Below, one piece after another: positions 53,321 through 61,831 of a DNA stretch of 64,000 nt. The notes below the pieces were generated by a model. The model saw only the letters and a program-made list of their open reading frames with translations, was not told where the DNA came from and ran no database searches. Position 1 is the first letter of the stretch. Every line of letters begins with the position of its first letter. The position numbers and the translations under genes are program-made. Origin of the DNA: HXMU1420-2 sp034670145 (GTDB lineage: Bacteria; Pseudomonadota; Alphaproteobacteria; Rhodobacterales; Rhodobacteraceae); the NCBI GenBank assembly GCA_034670145.1, contig JAXMOA010000017.1:1-64000 (forward strand), given 5' to 3'.

Positions 53321-54729
53321 GCGATATTCTGATCGTGGACGACGAACGCGACATCCGGGAGTTGATCTCGGACATTCTGGAAGATGAAGGGTACGCAACC
53401 CGTCTGGCAGGAAATTCGCAGGATTGTATGACTGCGATCAATGCCGAACCGCCGGGGCTTTTGATTTTGGATATCTGGCTCAAAGACAGTGCGATGGACG
53501 GAATTGACATTCTGAAGACCGTCAAACGCGACAATCCGGACGTTCCTGTGGTGATCATTTCGGGGCACGGCAACATTGAAATTGCGGTCGCTGCGATCAA
53601 GCAGGGGGCCTATGACTTTATCGAGAAGCCGTTCAATATTGATCAATTGCTGGTGGTGATCCGGCGGGCGATGGAGACATCGCGTCTGCGTCGCGAGAAC
53701 AGCAGTCTCAAACGCCGGGATTCTGCGAGCGCCGATATGATCGGTTCGAGCGCGGCGTTCCGCACCCTTCTGACACAGTTGGAGAAGGTCACGAAATCCA
53801 ATGGGCGTGTGATGCTGACCGGGCCTGCCGGTTCAGGCAAGGAAATCGCAGCGCGCTATATTCATGCCAACTCCAACCGGGTTGATGCACCCTTCGTGAC
53901 TGTCAACTGTGCCAGTATTGAACCCGAGCGGATGGAAGAGGTCTTGTTTGGCCGTGAAACGGCGGATCGCGGGATCGAGCCGGGTCTGTTGGAACAGGCC
54001 CATGGCGGCGTGGTGTATTTTGACGAAGTGGCGGACATGCCGCTGGGCACTCAGTCCAAGATCCTGCGGGTTCTGGTGGATCAGCAGTTTCAGCGCGTTG
54101 GCGGGGCAGACAAGGTGCGGGTTGATCTGCGCGTGATATCGTCGACGAACCGCGATCTGGAGCATGAGATCGCAGCAGAACGGTTCCGCCAGGAACTGTA
54201 TCACCGGTTGAATGTCGTTCCGATTGCCGTGCCGTCCCTGGAAGAGCGGCGAGAGGATATTCCGCAACTGGCAGAGCATTTCATCGGGGCATTCAACGCG
54301 TCACAGGGGCTGCCCTTGCGCGTGTTGAGCGAAGAAGCGATCACATTGTTGCAGACGATGGTTTGGCCCGGAAACGTGCGCCAGTTGAAAAATCTGATCG
54401 AACGCGTCCTGATCCTGGGCGATGGAAGCGGACCCGTTGAGGCACGGGAGTTGCCGAACGAAGAGGAAAAAACCTCGGAAGAGGGGCGTGTGGTGCTGTC
54501 GGGGACCTTGGCAACCCTGCCGCTGCGTGAAGCCAGAGAAGCGTTTGAACGGGAATATCTGTTGACGCAGATTAACCGGTTTGGCGGAAATATCAGCCGC
54601 ACGGCCAGCTTTGTGGGGATGGAACGCAGCGCGCTGCATCGCAAATTGAAGTCGCTGGGTGTGGTTACCACAAACAAGGCGGGCGCCCGGGTGGCTCATG
54701 TTGATGAACCGCCTCAGGCCGCAGAGTAA
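53317..54729 (+). CDS. ntrX: Response regulator NtrX
   Basis: This is a 470-residue NtrC-family regulator. The receiver has D52 in LLILDIWLKD, the AAA+ domain has GPAGSGKEIAARYIH and VVYFDEVADMPLGTQSK, and the C-terminal Fis-type HTH reads GNISRTASFVGMERSALHRKL. As in other alphaproteobacterial NtrX proteins, the GAFTGA loop is replaced (FGRETADRGIEPGLLEQ), which argues against classical sigma-54 activation. It is the last gene of the dusB-ntrBCYX block. Confidence 0.9.
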   Translation: MSDILIVDDERDIRELISDILEDEGYATRLAGNSQDCMTAINAEPPGLLILDIWLKDSAMDGIDILKTVKRDNPDVPVVIISGHGNIEIAVAAIKQGAYDFIEKPFNIDQLLVVIRRAMETSRLRRENSSLKRRDSASADMIGSSAAFRTLLTQLEKVTKSNGRVMLTGPAGSGKEIAARYIHANSNRVDAPFVTVNCASIEPERMEEVLFGRETADRGIEPGLLEQAHGGVVYFDEVADMPLGTQSKILRVLVDQQFQRVGGADKVRVDLRVISSTNRDLEHEIAAERFRQELYHRLNVVPIAVPSLEERREDIPQLAEHFIGAFNASQGLPLRVLSEEAITLLQTMVWPGNVRQLKNLIERVLILGDGSGPVEARELPNEEEKTSEEGRVVLSGTLATLPLREAREAFEREYLLTQINRFGGNISRTASFVGMERSALHRKLKSLGVVTTNKAGARVAHVDEPPQAAE

Positions 54730-54844
54730 CGCCGGGCCTGGGAACCGTTCAGCCGGTAGAACAGGGCCTGGCGACAAATGGGGGAGTGGCGATCCGGAAG
54801 CTGGGCAAAGCCGCTGCCGGATGGGGCCACAACAGATCTGAGCT

Positions 54845-54865
54845 GCGAGGCTTGGGTCGCCTCGC
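54845..54865 (+). terminator. Hairpin after ntrX
   Basis: GCGAGGC (54845-54851) pairs exactly with GCCTCGC (54859-54865) over a 7-nt loop and is followed by TTAATT. It lies about 115 bp after the ntrX stop and is a plausible terminator. Confidence 0.5.
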
Positions 54866-54896
54866 TTAATTATCCAGCCAGATTTTTCGGGTGTGA

Positions 54897-54921
54897 CCGC
54901 CGTTTATTCAGCGGCGGTTTT
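54897..54921 (+). terminator. Second hairpin with T-run, overlapping the purF 3' end
   Basis: CCGCCG (54897-54902) and CGGCGG (54912-54917) form a 6-bp stem followed on the plus strand by TTTT. The right arm is also the last coding bases of the convergent purF gene. It may end ntrX read-through before it enters purF. Confidence 0.45.
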
Positions 54922-56400
54922 AAGCTGAAATCCGCGTTCCATCATGTCGGATGGTTCCACGGGGTATTCTCCGGAGAAGCAAGCGTCGCAATATTGCGGG
55001 CTGGCGGGATCGCGCCCTTCTGCTTCTCCGACTGCGCGGTAGAGACCGTCCAGCGAAATAAACTTCAGCGAATCCACTTGCAGATGCTGGCACATTTCAT
55101 CTTCGCTCATGGTCGCGGCCAGTAGTTTTTCACGCTGAGGCGTATCGACCCCATAAAAACAGGGCCAGGCCGTAGGTGGGGAGGCGATGCGGAAATGTAC
55201 TTCGCGGGCGCCGGCATCCAGGATCATTTCCTTGATTTTGCGCGATGTGGTGCCACGCACAACCGAGTCATCGACCAGAATGACGCGTTTGTCCCGGATG
55301 AGCGCCCGGTTCACGTTGAGTTTGAGACGCACGCCCATATTGCGGATCTGTTCCGTTGGTTCGATGAACGTCCGGCCCATGTATTGGTTGCGTATGATCC
55401 CCATTCCGTAGGGAATGCCTGATTGCGCCGCATAACCAATCGCTGCCGGCGTTCCGCTGTCAGGCACAGGGCAAACCAGGTCTGCGTCTACCGGGCTTTC
55501 CTTGGCCAGCTCACGGCCGATGGATTCGCGGGTTTCGTATACGCTGCGCCCACCCAGGATTGAATCGGGGCGCGAGAAATACACATGTTCAAAAATACAG
55601 AAGCGGGACTTGCGCTGACGGAATGGAAAATGGCTTTCGATTCCGTTTGCTTCGGTGATGACCACCATTTCGCCAGGCTTGATGTCACGGACAAAATTGG
55701 CACCGATGATATCAAGTGCACAGGTTTCCGAGCTGAGTATCCAACCATCGCCCAGCTGGCCCAGAACCAGCGGTCTGACGCCCAATGGGTCCCGGATCCC
55801 GATCAGCTCGCTCCCGGTCATGGCAACGATCGAAAAGGCGCCCTCTACCCGGCGCAGGGCCTCTTCCATACGTTCAGGAATGGATTTCTGGAAGGATCGC
55901 GCCATCAGGTGAATGATGCATTCGCTGTCCGAGGAGCTTTGAAAAATCGAGCCACGTTCGATCAATTCGCGCCGCAGGGCATCGGCATTGGTGATATTGC
56001 CGTTATGCGCAACAGCGGCGCCACCCAGGCTGAACTCGCCAAAGAAGGGCTGCACATCGCGGATTGCAGTCGGTCCTTTGGTTCCGGATGTGGAATAGCG
56101 GACATGGCCGATGGCCAGAGGGCCGGGCAGGCTTTGCATCAATGACGCTTTGGTAAAGTTGTCACGGACATAGCCAAATCGGCGCGCCGAATTGAAGCCC
56201 TGTTCCGGATCGTGGCTGACGATGCCGCCAGCCTCCTGACCACGGTGTTGCAGGGCGTGCAGACCCAGAGCAACAAAATTTGCGGCGTCCTGGACGCCGA
56301 TTGTTCCGAAAACTCCGCATTCTTCGCGAAGTTTATCGTCGTCAAACGGGTGCTCTAGGGGCAACTGGGCAGACACAGGCAGCTCCGAATCCGTTACCAT
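54904..56400 (-). CDS. purF: Amidophosphoribosyltransferase
   Basis: This 498-residue enzyme commits PRPP and glutamine to purine synthesis. The catalytic N-terminal cysteine is C28 in EECGVFGTIG, after a cleaved propeptide, so the protein should be processed. The PRPP loop reads VILVDDSVVRGTTSRK, and CPVPDSGTPAAIGYA is also typical. It is the last gene of the chain PqiA-like, radA, cvpA, purF on the minus strand. Confidence 0.92.
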   Translation of the reverse strand: MVTDSELPVSAQLPLEHPFDDDKLREECGVFGTIGVQDAANFVALGLHALQHRGQEAGGIVSHDPEQGFNSARRFGYVRDNFTKASLMQSLPGPLAIGHVRYSTSGTKGPTAIRDVQPFFGEFSLGGAAVAHNGNITNADALRRELIERGSIFQSSSDSECIIHLMARSFQKSIPERMEEALRRVEGAFSIVAMTGSELIGIRDPLGVRPLVLGQLGDGWILSSETCALDIIGANFVRDIKPGEMVVITEANGIESHFPFRQRKSRFCIFEHVYFSRPDSILGGRSVYETRESIGRELAKESPVDADLVCPVPDSGTPAAIGYAAQSGIPYGMGIIRNQYMGRTFIEPTEQIRNMGVRLKLNVNRALIRDKRVILVDDSVVRGTTSRKIKEMILDAGAREVHFRIASPPTAWPCFYGVDTPQREKLLAATMSEDEMCQHLQVDSLKFISLDGLYRAVGEAEGRDPASPQYCDACFSGEYPVEPSDMMERGFQLKTAAE

Positions 56401-56556
56401 TTCGGGTTTCTTGTATCGGCTTGTATCGACCGTGTCACGAAACGATCATATTTCTGGTTGCCGGATTGCGAGTTATGTTGCCGCACCGCAGCGTGACAGG
56501 CGCCGGATCGAACCGAGACCGGCTGATTGCCCTGTGATCGGATCACAAACGCGCGC

Positions 56557-57117
56557 TTACTGAGGCTGACAAACGCTTACCAATTCGTCGAACTTCAGTT
56601 TTACCCAAGCCACTGTATCTTGTGGATCTTGTTCCTGCAGCGATTGGGACAAACGCGAAAACACCTGAGTGGAGCGGCTTTCGTCGACGATGGTGAAGCT
56701 TTGCGTTGTGATGGCTGCGTCGTAGACAAAGAAGGCCACGGCAACCAGCAACATCCCTCGGGCCACGCCAAAGAGAAACCCGGCACCCTGATCGATTCCG
56801 CCCAGGGCAGAGCGTTGCACAAGGCTGGAAAACAGGGGGGTGAAAAAGGACACCACAATCAGCGCGCCCGCAAAGACCGTTGCAAAAGCGGCGATGATTC
56901 TGAGGTCGCAGCTATCGGCCAGGAATTGTTCGCCGACATAGGGTATTTCGCGCATCAGGGGTTCGACCTGAGGGGCAAAAATAAAGGCCACGACCGCAGC
57001 CGCAACCCAACCCAAAATGGCCATAACCTCGCGCACGAGGCCGCGGGAGTAAGCCAGCAACGCCGATACCACGATAACCAGAGCGACGACACCGTCGATG
57101 ATAGTGAAGCCTTCCAT
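56557..57117 (-). CDS. cvpA: CvpA family membrane protein
   Basis: This is a 186-residue protein with about four membrane helices (starting near residues 5, 28, 64 and 103). The DGVVALVIVVSALLAYSRGL and REVMAILGWVAAAVVAF opening and the GLDQGAGFLFGVARG-like middle section (GIDQGAGFLFGVARG) mark the CvpA/colicin V production family. Its neighbour purF is the usual partner. The exact role is unknown, although envelope and purine links have been described in other bacteria. Confidence 0.87.
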   Translation of the reverse strand: MEGFTIIDGVVALVIVVSALLAYSRGLVREVMAILGWVAAAVVAFIFAPQVEPLMREIPYVGEQFLADSCDLRIIAAFATVFAGALIVVSFFTPLFSSLVQRSALGGIDQGAGFLFGVARGMLLVAVAFFVYDAAITTQSFTIVDESRSTQVFSRLSQSLQEQDPQDTVAWVKLKFDELVSVCQPQ

Positions 57118-57141
57118 ATACTCCTGCCCGCTTTCCCGCCG

Positions 57142-58506
57142 TTATCCGGCGCCAAAAATGTCACCCACAAATTGTGTCAGGTCAGCCGGTCGAAACAGAC
57201 TTAGCCCACCCGTTGCGGCCTCTTTGCCGCCAGCCGGGGCGATGGCCGAGGTGAAACCAAGTTTTTGCGCTTCTTTCAACCTGTTTTCGGTCTGAGGGGA
57301 GGCGCGAAGGGCTCCGGATAGGCTGATTTCGCCGAAAATAACTGTTTCCGCGGGCAATGCTGTGTCTTCGCGGGCACTGAGCAAGGCTGCTGCGACGGCC
57401 AGGTCGGCGGCTGGTTCGCTGATCCGCAGACCTCCGGCGACGTTCAGATAGACGTCAAGCCCGGTAAACGGGATACCGCAACGGGACTCGAGCACCGCAA
57501 GAATCATTGCCAGCCGCCCGCCATCCCAGCCGACAACAGTACGACGCGGTTGAGAATGGGGTGTCGGCGCGACCAGGGCCTGCAATTCGACCAGTACGGG
57601 GCGCGTGCCTTCGATGCCCGCAAAAACGGCCGACCCTGGGGCAGGTTCGCCGCGATCCGTCAGGAAGAGGGCCGAGGGGTTGGAGACTTCGGCCAAACCG
57701 CCGCCTGTCATTTCGAACACGCCGATTTCGTCGGCGGGTCCAAATCGGTTTTTCACGGCCCGTAGTATGCGGAATTGATGGCCGCGTTCGCCCTCGAAAT
57801 AGAGCACCGTGTCGACCATGTGTTCGACAACACGTGGACCGGCAATCTGGCCGTCTTTGGTGACATGACCGACCATGATGACGGACATACCGCGCCGTTT
57901 GGCAAAGCTGGTCAGTTCATGCGCGGCGGCCCTGACCTGGCTGACGGACCCTGGCGCGCTTTCGACTGTGTCCAGCCACATGGTTTGGATCGAGTCTATT
58001 ATGGCCAGTTCGCAGTTTTCGGCCTCTAGCGTCGTCAGGATATCGCGCAAGGCAGTTTCCGCCCCCAAACGCAGAGGCGCGTCCGACAGGCCAAGGCGCG
58101 CGGCGCGCATACGAACCTGCGCGCTGGATTCTTCGCCTGAAAAATAGATGCATTTCAATCCGCGCCGGGCCCAGGCAGAGGCAGCCTGCAACAGCAATGT
58201 CGATTTCCCGATCCCGGGATCACCGCCCACCAGAATGGCAGAGGCAGGCACCAGCCCGCCGCCCAGGACGCGATCAACCTCGGCCAGACCGCTTTGGGTT
58301 CTGGGGGGAGGGGCCTCTTGTGTTTGCAGGTCGCTGAGCGTGACGGTACGGCCGCGGGCGACGCCCATGGTTTTCTTGCCAGGGCCTGTGGTCAGCGGGG
58401 CCTCTTCGCTGATGGAGTTCCATTCCTTGCATGCTTCGCACCGGCCCGACCATTTAGAGGTGACGGATCCGCAGGACGAACAGACAAAGCGACTGGATTT
58501 GGCCAT
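57142..58506 (-). CDS. radA: DNA repair protein RadA (Sms)
   Basis: This 454-residue DnaB-like helicase/branch migration factor has a zinc finger made by CSSCGSV and CEAC (residues 8-28), Walker A GGDPGIGKST (about 92-101) and the RadA-specific KNRFG motif (VKNRFGPADE). A Lon-protease-like C-terminal domain follows with no protease activity expected (LDVYLNVAGGLRI). It starts 4 bp after the PqiA-like stop and ends 24 bp before cvpA. Confidence 0.92.
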   Translation of the reverse strand: MAKSSRFVCSSCGSVTSKWSGRCEACKEWNSISEEAPLTTGPGKKTMGVARGRTVTLSDLQTQEAPPPRTQSGLAEVDRVLGGGLVPASAILVGGDPGIGKSTLLLQAASAWARRGLKCIYFSGEESSAQVRMRAARLGLSDAPLRLGAETALRDILTTLEAENCELAIIDSIQTMWLDTVESAPGSVSQVRAAAHELTSFAKRRGMSVIMVGHVTKDGQIAGPRVVEHMVDTVLYFEGERGHQFRILRAVKNRFGPADEIGVFEMTGGGLAEVSNPSALFLTDRGEPAPGSAVFAGIEGTRPVLVELQALVAPTPHSQPRRTVVGWDGGRLAMILAVLESRCGIPFTGLDVYLNVAGGLRISEPAADLAVAAALLSAREDTALPAETVIFGEISLSGALRASPQTENRLKEAQKLGFTSAIAPAGGKEAATGGLSLFRPADLTQFVGDIFGAG

Positions 58507-58510
58507 GCCC

Positions 58511-58969
58511 CTAGGTGGCTGACTGTGCCGGCCGGTTCAACCCGCTTTTTTCGGTGAATATGCCGATTGTGATGCTGGTCAGAATGCAGGCGGTGAACAT
58601 GTAAAGCCCCCAGGCGGTTTCTAGACGCCCGACACCGATGCCCTTGACCACGGTTATGTAGAGCGCGATCAGGAATACATCTGCCATAGCCAGTTTGCCC
58701 AGAATGTGGAGGGCGGGCATCGCTCTGGCGTCCAGCAGCTGCCATTGCACCAGGGCGGTCCCTATGGTTTTCAAATACGGGGCGAAGAGGGCAAAAAGCG
58801 TGACCAGCAACGCCAGTATGACATCGGATTTCCAAAGCGATTGGAGCCCGGAAATCACTGAAATTTCGCTCAACCCAAAAAGCGGTAACAGGCCGGCCCG
58901 CATCAAAGGGGCAAACCAGGCCACTGGGTAGAGGATGAGCAAGGACAGGGTCAAAATACGTAGAAACAT
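58511..58969 (-). CDS. Paraquat-inducible protein A-like membrane protein
   Basis: This is a 152-residue protein with four hydrophobic helices (LRILTLSLLILYPVAWFAPL, VILALLVTLFALFAPYLKTI and two later). The LHILGKLAMADVFLIALYI segment is like the PqiA half-domain. Such proteins help envelope lipid transport in PqiABC systems, but no pqiB is here. It is first in a unit with radA. Confidence 0.72.
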   Translation of the reverse strand: MFLRILTLSLLILYPVAWFAPLMRAGLLPLFGLSEISVISGLQSLWKSDVILALLVTLFALFAPYLKTIGTALVQWQLLDARAMPALHILGKLAMADVFLIALYITVVKGIGVGRLETAWGLYMFTACILTSITIGIFTEKSGLNRPAQSAT

Positions 58970-59112
58970 GGCATCCTACCTAGGCGCGGCGCAATCCGTG
59001 CACAAGTGAAGGGCCCGAATGACCCGGCGCCGTGATTGCGACGGCCTGTTATACAAAGTGAAAAACCTGACTCACCGAACGCCTTTTTAAGTCAAGTGTT
59101 TTGCATTGTGGT

Positions 59113-59859
59113 TTAGCGGACCGCTTCGATTGGGCCTTCGGCGCGGCCATGGATAAATTGGTCCAGATAGGGGTCGCCGGAATGATCCATGTCGGCCACT
59201 GGCCCGGTCCATTGGATGACCCCACCGTGCAGCATTGCTACATTGTCGGAAATTGCCCTTACAGAGGACATATCATGGGTGATCGTCATGGCTGTTGCAC
59301 CCATTTCCACAACAATTTCACGGATCAACGCGTTGATAACCCCGGACATTATCGGATCCAGCCCGGTTGTTGGTTCATCGAAAAAGATGATCTCTGGGTC
59401 GGCAGCAATCGCGCGGGCCAACCCAACACGTTTCTGCATGCCGCCGGAGAGTTCGGCGGGAAACAGATCGGCGACCTCGGGTTTCAGACCGACCCGGCGC
59501 AGTTTTTCCACGGCAATCTCGCGCGCTTCGTCTGCTGGGCGTTTGAGCGAGCCACGCAAAAGGCGAAATGCCACGTTTTGCCAAACCGGCAAGGAATCAA
59601 ACAGGGCGCCGCCCTGAAACAACATGCCGAAACGCGCGAGAAAGGCGTCTCGGTCGCCCGAGCCGACGTCATTGCCATCGACGGTGATCTGGCCGCGATC
59701 AGGTTGGATCAGGCCCAGAACGCATTTGAGCGCAACGGATTTGCCGGTGCCCGAACCGCCGATGATCACCATCGAACTTCCCTTGGCGACATCAAGGTTC
59801 AAACCTCTGAGTACCGCGTTGTTGCCAAAGGATTTATGAACATTTTCCAGGTGGATCAT
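59113..59859 (-). CDS. ABC transporter ATPase, MlaF type
   Basis: This is a 248-residue ATPase. Walker A is GGSGTGKSVALK, the signature LSGGMQKRVGLARAI, and Walker B IIFFDEPTTGLD, all with the MlaF/Ttg2A pattern. With the neighbouring permease it probably drives retrograde phospholipid transport that keeps the outer membrane asymmetric. The MlaD, MlaC and MlaB partners are not in the window. Its ATG overlaps the permease stop by 4 bp. Confidence 0.85.
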   Translation of the reverse strand: MIHLENVHKSFGNNAVLRGLNLDVAKGSSMVIIGGSGTGKSVALKCVLGLIQPDRGQITVDGNDVGSGDRDAFLARFGMLFQGGALFDSLPVWQNVAFRLLRGSLKRPADEAREIAVEKLRRVGLKPEVADLFPAELSGGMQKRVGLARAIAADPEIIFFDEPTTGLDPIMSGVINALIREIVVEMGATAMTITHDMSSVRAISDNVAMLHGGVIQWTGPVADMDHSGDPYLDQFIHGRAEGPIEAVR

Positions 59860-60638
59860 ATCGAGAAAAAGACCCCCGTGAGAACAAAGTTTGCAGCGAG
59901 AATGAGCACTGCTGCCGCCTCGACACTGGCCTTGGTTGCCTGGCCGACACCTTGGGCGCCACGGCCTGAGTTCATCCCATAGTAACAGCCCATCAAAGCC
60001 GCGATTCCGCCAAAGGCGGCGCCTTTGACCAGCGAGGAAATGACATCCAGCGGTTCCAGGAAATTGATGGTGTTTTGTAGGTATGCCACGGGGTTGAAGC
60101 CCAGATTTTGGGTGGCCACCAGGTATCCGCCGGCGATGCCAATCAGATCTCCGATGGCGACCAAAAGCGGAACTGTGATCAGTGCGGCCAGCAGGCGCGG
60201 GGCGGTCAGATATTTCATCGGATTGGTTGACAGCGTGACCAGGGCGTCGATCTGTTCGGTCACCTTCATCGTGGCAATCTCGGCCGCAATCGAGGAGGTG
60301 ACGCGGGCCGCAATCATCAACCCCACCAAAACCGGCCCCAACTCTCGTACCATGCCGATGGCGACGATCTGCGGCACAACGGCCTCGGCGTTGAAACGCG
60401 CGCCGCCGGAATAGATCTGCAAGGCCAGTGCGCCACCGGTGAAAATGGCCGTCAGCCCGACCACAGGCAGGGACAGCCAGCCGATGTTCAGCAGGGCATT
60501 CAGAAACTCTTTGGGGTAGAACGGTGGCCGCAGGATGTGGCTGATCGCTTGCAGCATAAACAGGCTGATCCGTCCAAGCGATGCCAGTAGCCTGAGCACA
60601 GACCGTCCGATCAGCGCAATGGGGAGCAAAACGTTCAT
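59856..60638 (-). CDS. mlaE: MlaE family lipid ABC transporter permease
   Basis: This is a 260-residue inner-membrane permease. NIGWLSLPVVGLTAIFTGGALALQ, LGPVLVGLMIAARVTSSIAAE and ATMKVTEQIDALVTLSTNP are the conserved MlaE blocks. It pairs with the downstream ATPase. Its start overlaps the alr stop by 4 bp, so translation of the three genes is coupled. Confidence 0.88.
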   Translation of the reverse strand: MNVLLPIALIGRSVLRLLASLGRISLFMLQAISHILRPPFYPKEFLNALLNIGWLSLPVVGLTAIFTGGALALQIYSGGARFNAEAVVPQIVAIGMVRELGPVLVGLMIAARVTSSIAAEIATMKVTEQIDALVTLSTNPMKYLTAPRLLAALITVPLLVAIGDLIGIAGGYLVATQNLGFNPVAYLQNTINFLEPLDVISSLVKGAAFGGIAALMGCYYGMNSGRGAQGVGQATKASVEAAAVLILAANFVLTGVFFSI

Positions 60639-61669
60639 GTTGAATAGGCTCTGGTATAGCGCGGACCGAGTGATGTCAGGATTTCGTATCCAATCGTGTC
60701 GGCCGCGTCGGCGAGTGCGTCGACGGTGTTCTCTTCTCCGAGAATTGTCAGGTAAGCTGGCGGTTTTGGAAGAGAGGTGACATCGACCGTGATCAGGTCC
60801 ATCGAAATTCGGCCACGAATGGGGCAGGAAATACCATTCGAGAATAGGGAAATCCGATCACCGATTCCGCGCAGCAGACCATCCGCATAACCTGCGGAAA
60901 CGGTGGCGATGCGCGATGGGACCGCTGCGGTCCAGGTGTTTCCATAACCGACAGTTTCACCTGGCTGAACATCGCGGATCTGGATCACAGGCAGGTCCAG
61001 GCGGACGACCTGCCAGGATTCCTCAAATGGCATTCCACCGTAAAGCCCGACGCCGGGCCGGGTCAGATCAAAGTGGAACGCTTCGCCCAACAACAATCCG
61101 CCAGTGGCGGCCAGTGACCGGGGCACATCCAAGCCATTGGTCAGTTGCAAGAACACCTGCAATTGTTGCATGTTCATCGGATGATCGGGCGCGTCTGCAC
61201 ACGCCAGGTGCGACATGATCAGAACCGGGTTCAGGTCCAGCGCAATGTCCCGCAGCGCGGCCCATTCGCCGGCTTCCATCCCAAGGCGATTCATACCGGT
61301 GTCTAGCTGAACACCGAAGTCATGGCCGGCCAAGCTTTCTACGTGACGTAGCATCTGGTCTACAGAATTCAGCATCGGAGTCAGGGCATGATCGCGAAGG
61401 GTGGCTGTATCCCCCTCCATATGGCCAGAGAACACGCCGATCATCGGGCCGGGGCCCAGGGCCTTGCGCACGATGGCGCCCTCTTGGGCCGTTGCCACAA
61501 AGAACCTGCGCGCGCCTGCCTGGGCCAGGGCATGCGCGACACGCGCCGCGCCGAGGCCATAGCCATCTGCCTTGACCACAGCTGCGGTTTCGCAGGCTGT
61601 CATTGCGTCCAATGAACGCCAGTTTTGTACGACCGCTGTCAGGTCGATTGTCAGATGTCCCGTCGCCAT
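60635..61669 (-). CDS. alr: Alanine racemase
   Basis: This 344-residue PLP enzyme interconverts L- and D-alanine for peptidoglycan. The Schiff-base lysine is K33 in AAVVKADGYGLGA, and the second catalytic residue is the Tyr of TVGYGNTW. RGRISMDLITVDVT and the HDFGVQLDTGMNRLG segment are typical. The ATG at 61669 fits the family; an ATG at 61696 would add nine residues. Neither has a strong ribosome site. Transcription continues into mlaE and mlaF. Confidence 0.9.
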   Translation of the reverse strand: MATGHLTIDLTAVVQNWRSLDAMTACETAAVVKADGYGLGAARVAHALAQAGARRFFVATAQEGAIVRKALGPGPMIGVFSGHMEGDTATLRDHALTPMLNSVDQMLRHVESLAGHDFGVQLDTGMNRLGMEAGEWAALRDIALDLNPVLIMSHLACADAPDHPMNMQQLQVFLQLTNGLDVPRSLAATGGLLLGEAFHFDLTRPGVGLYGGMPFEESWQVVRLDLPVIQIRDVQPGETVGYGNTWTAAVPSRIATVSAGYADGLLRGIGDRISLFSNGISCPIRGRISMDLITVDVTSLPKPPAYLTILGEENTVDALADAADTIGYEILTSLGPRYTRAYST

Positions 61670-61831
61670 GCGACCCGTTCTGACACTCCGCCACATGGCG
61701 TCAAGGGGGAAAGCTCACCCAGTGTCGGCTTTGTGCGCGGCAGAGCTGATTTCGCGTTTTTGTCGCAAGAAATTGCCGAGGGTTGTGGGGCCGGATTTGA
61801 TGTGCTGGCGCAGGGGAATTGGCTGCTGCGA

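Noticed and set aside
47538..53398. Long minus-strand frames opposite dusB, ntrB, ntrC and ntrY
   Set aside because: All lie under well-recognised genes and have low-complexity, Arg/Gln/His-rich translations.
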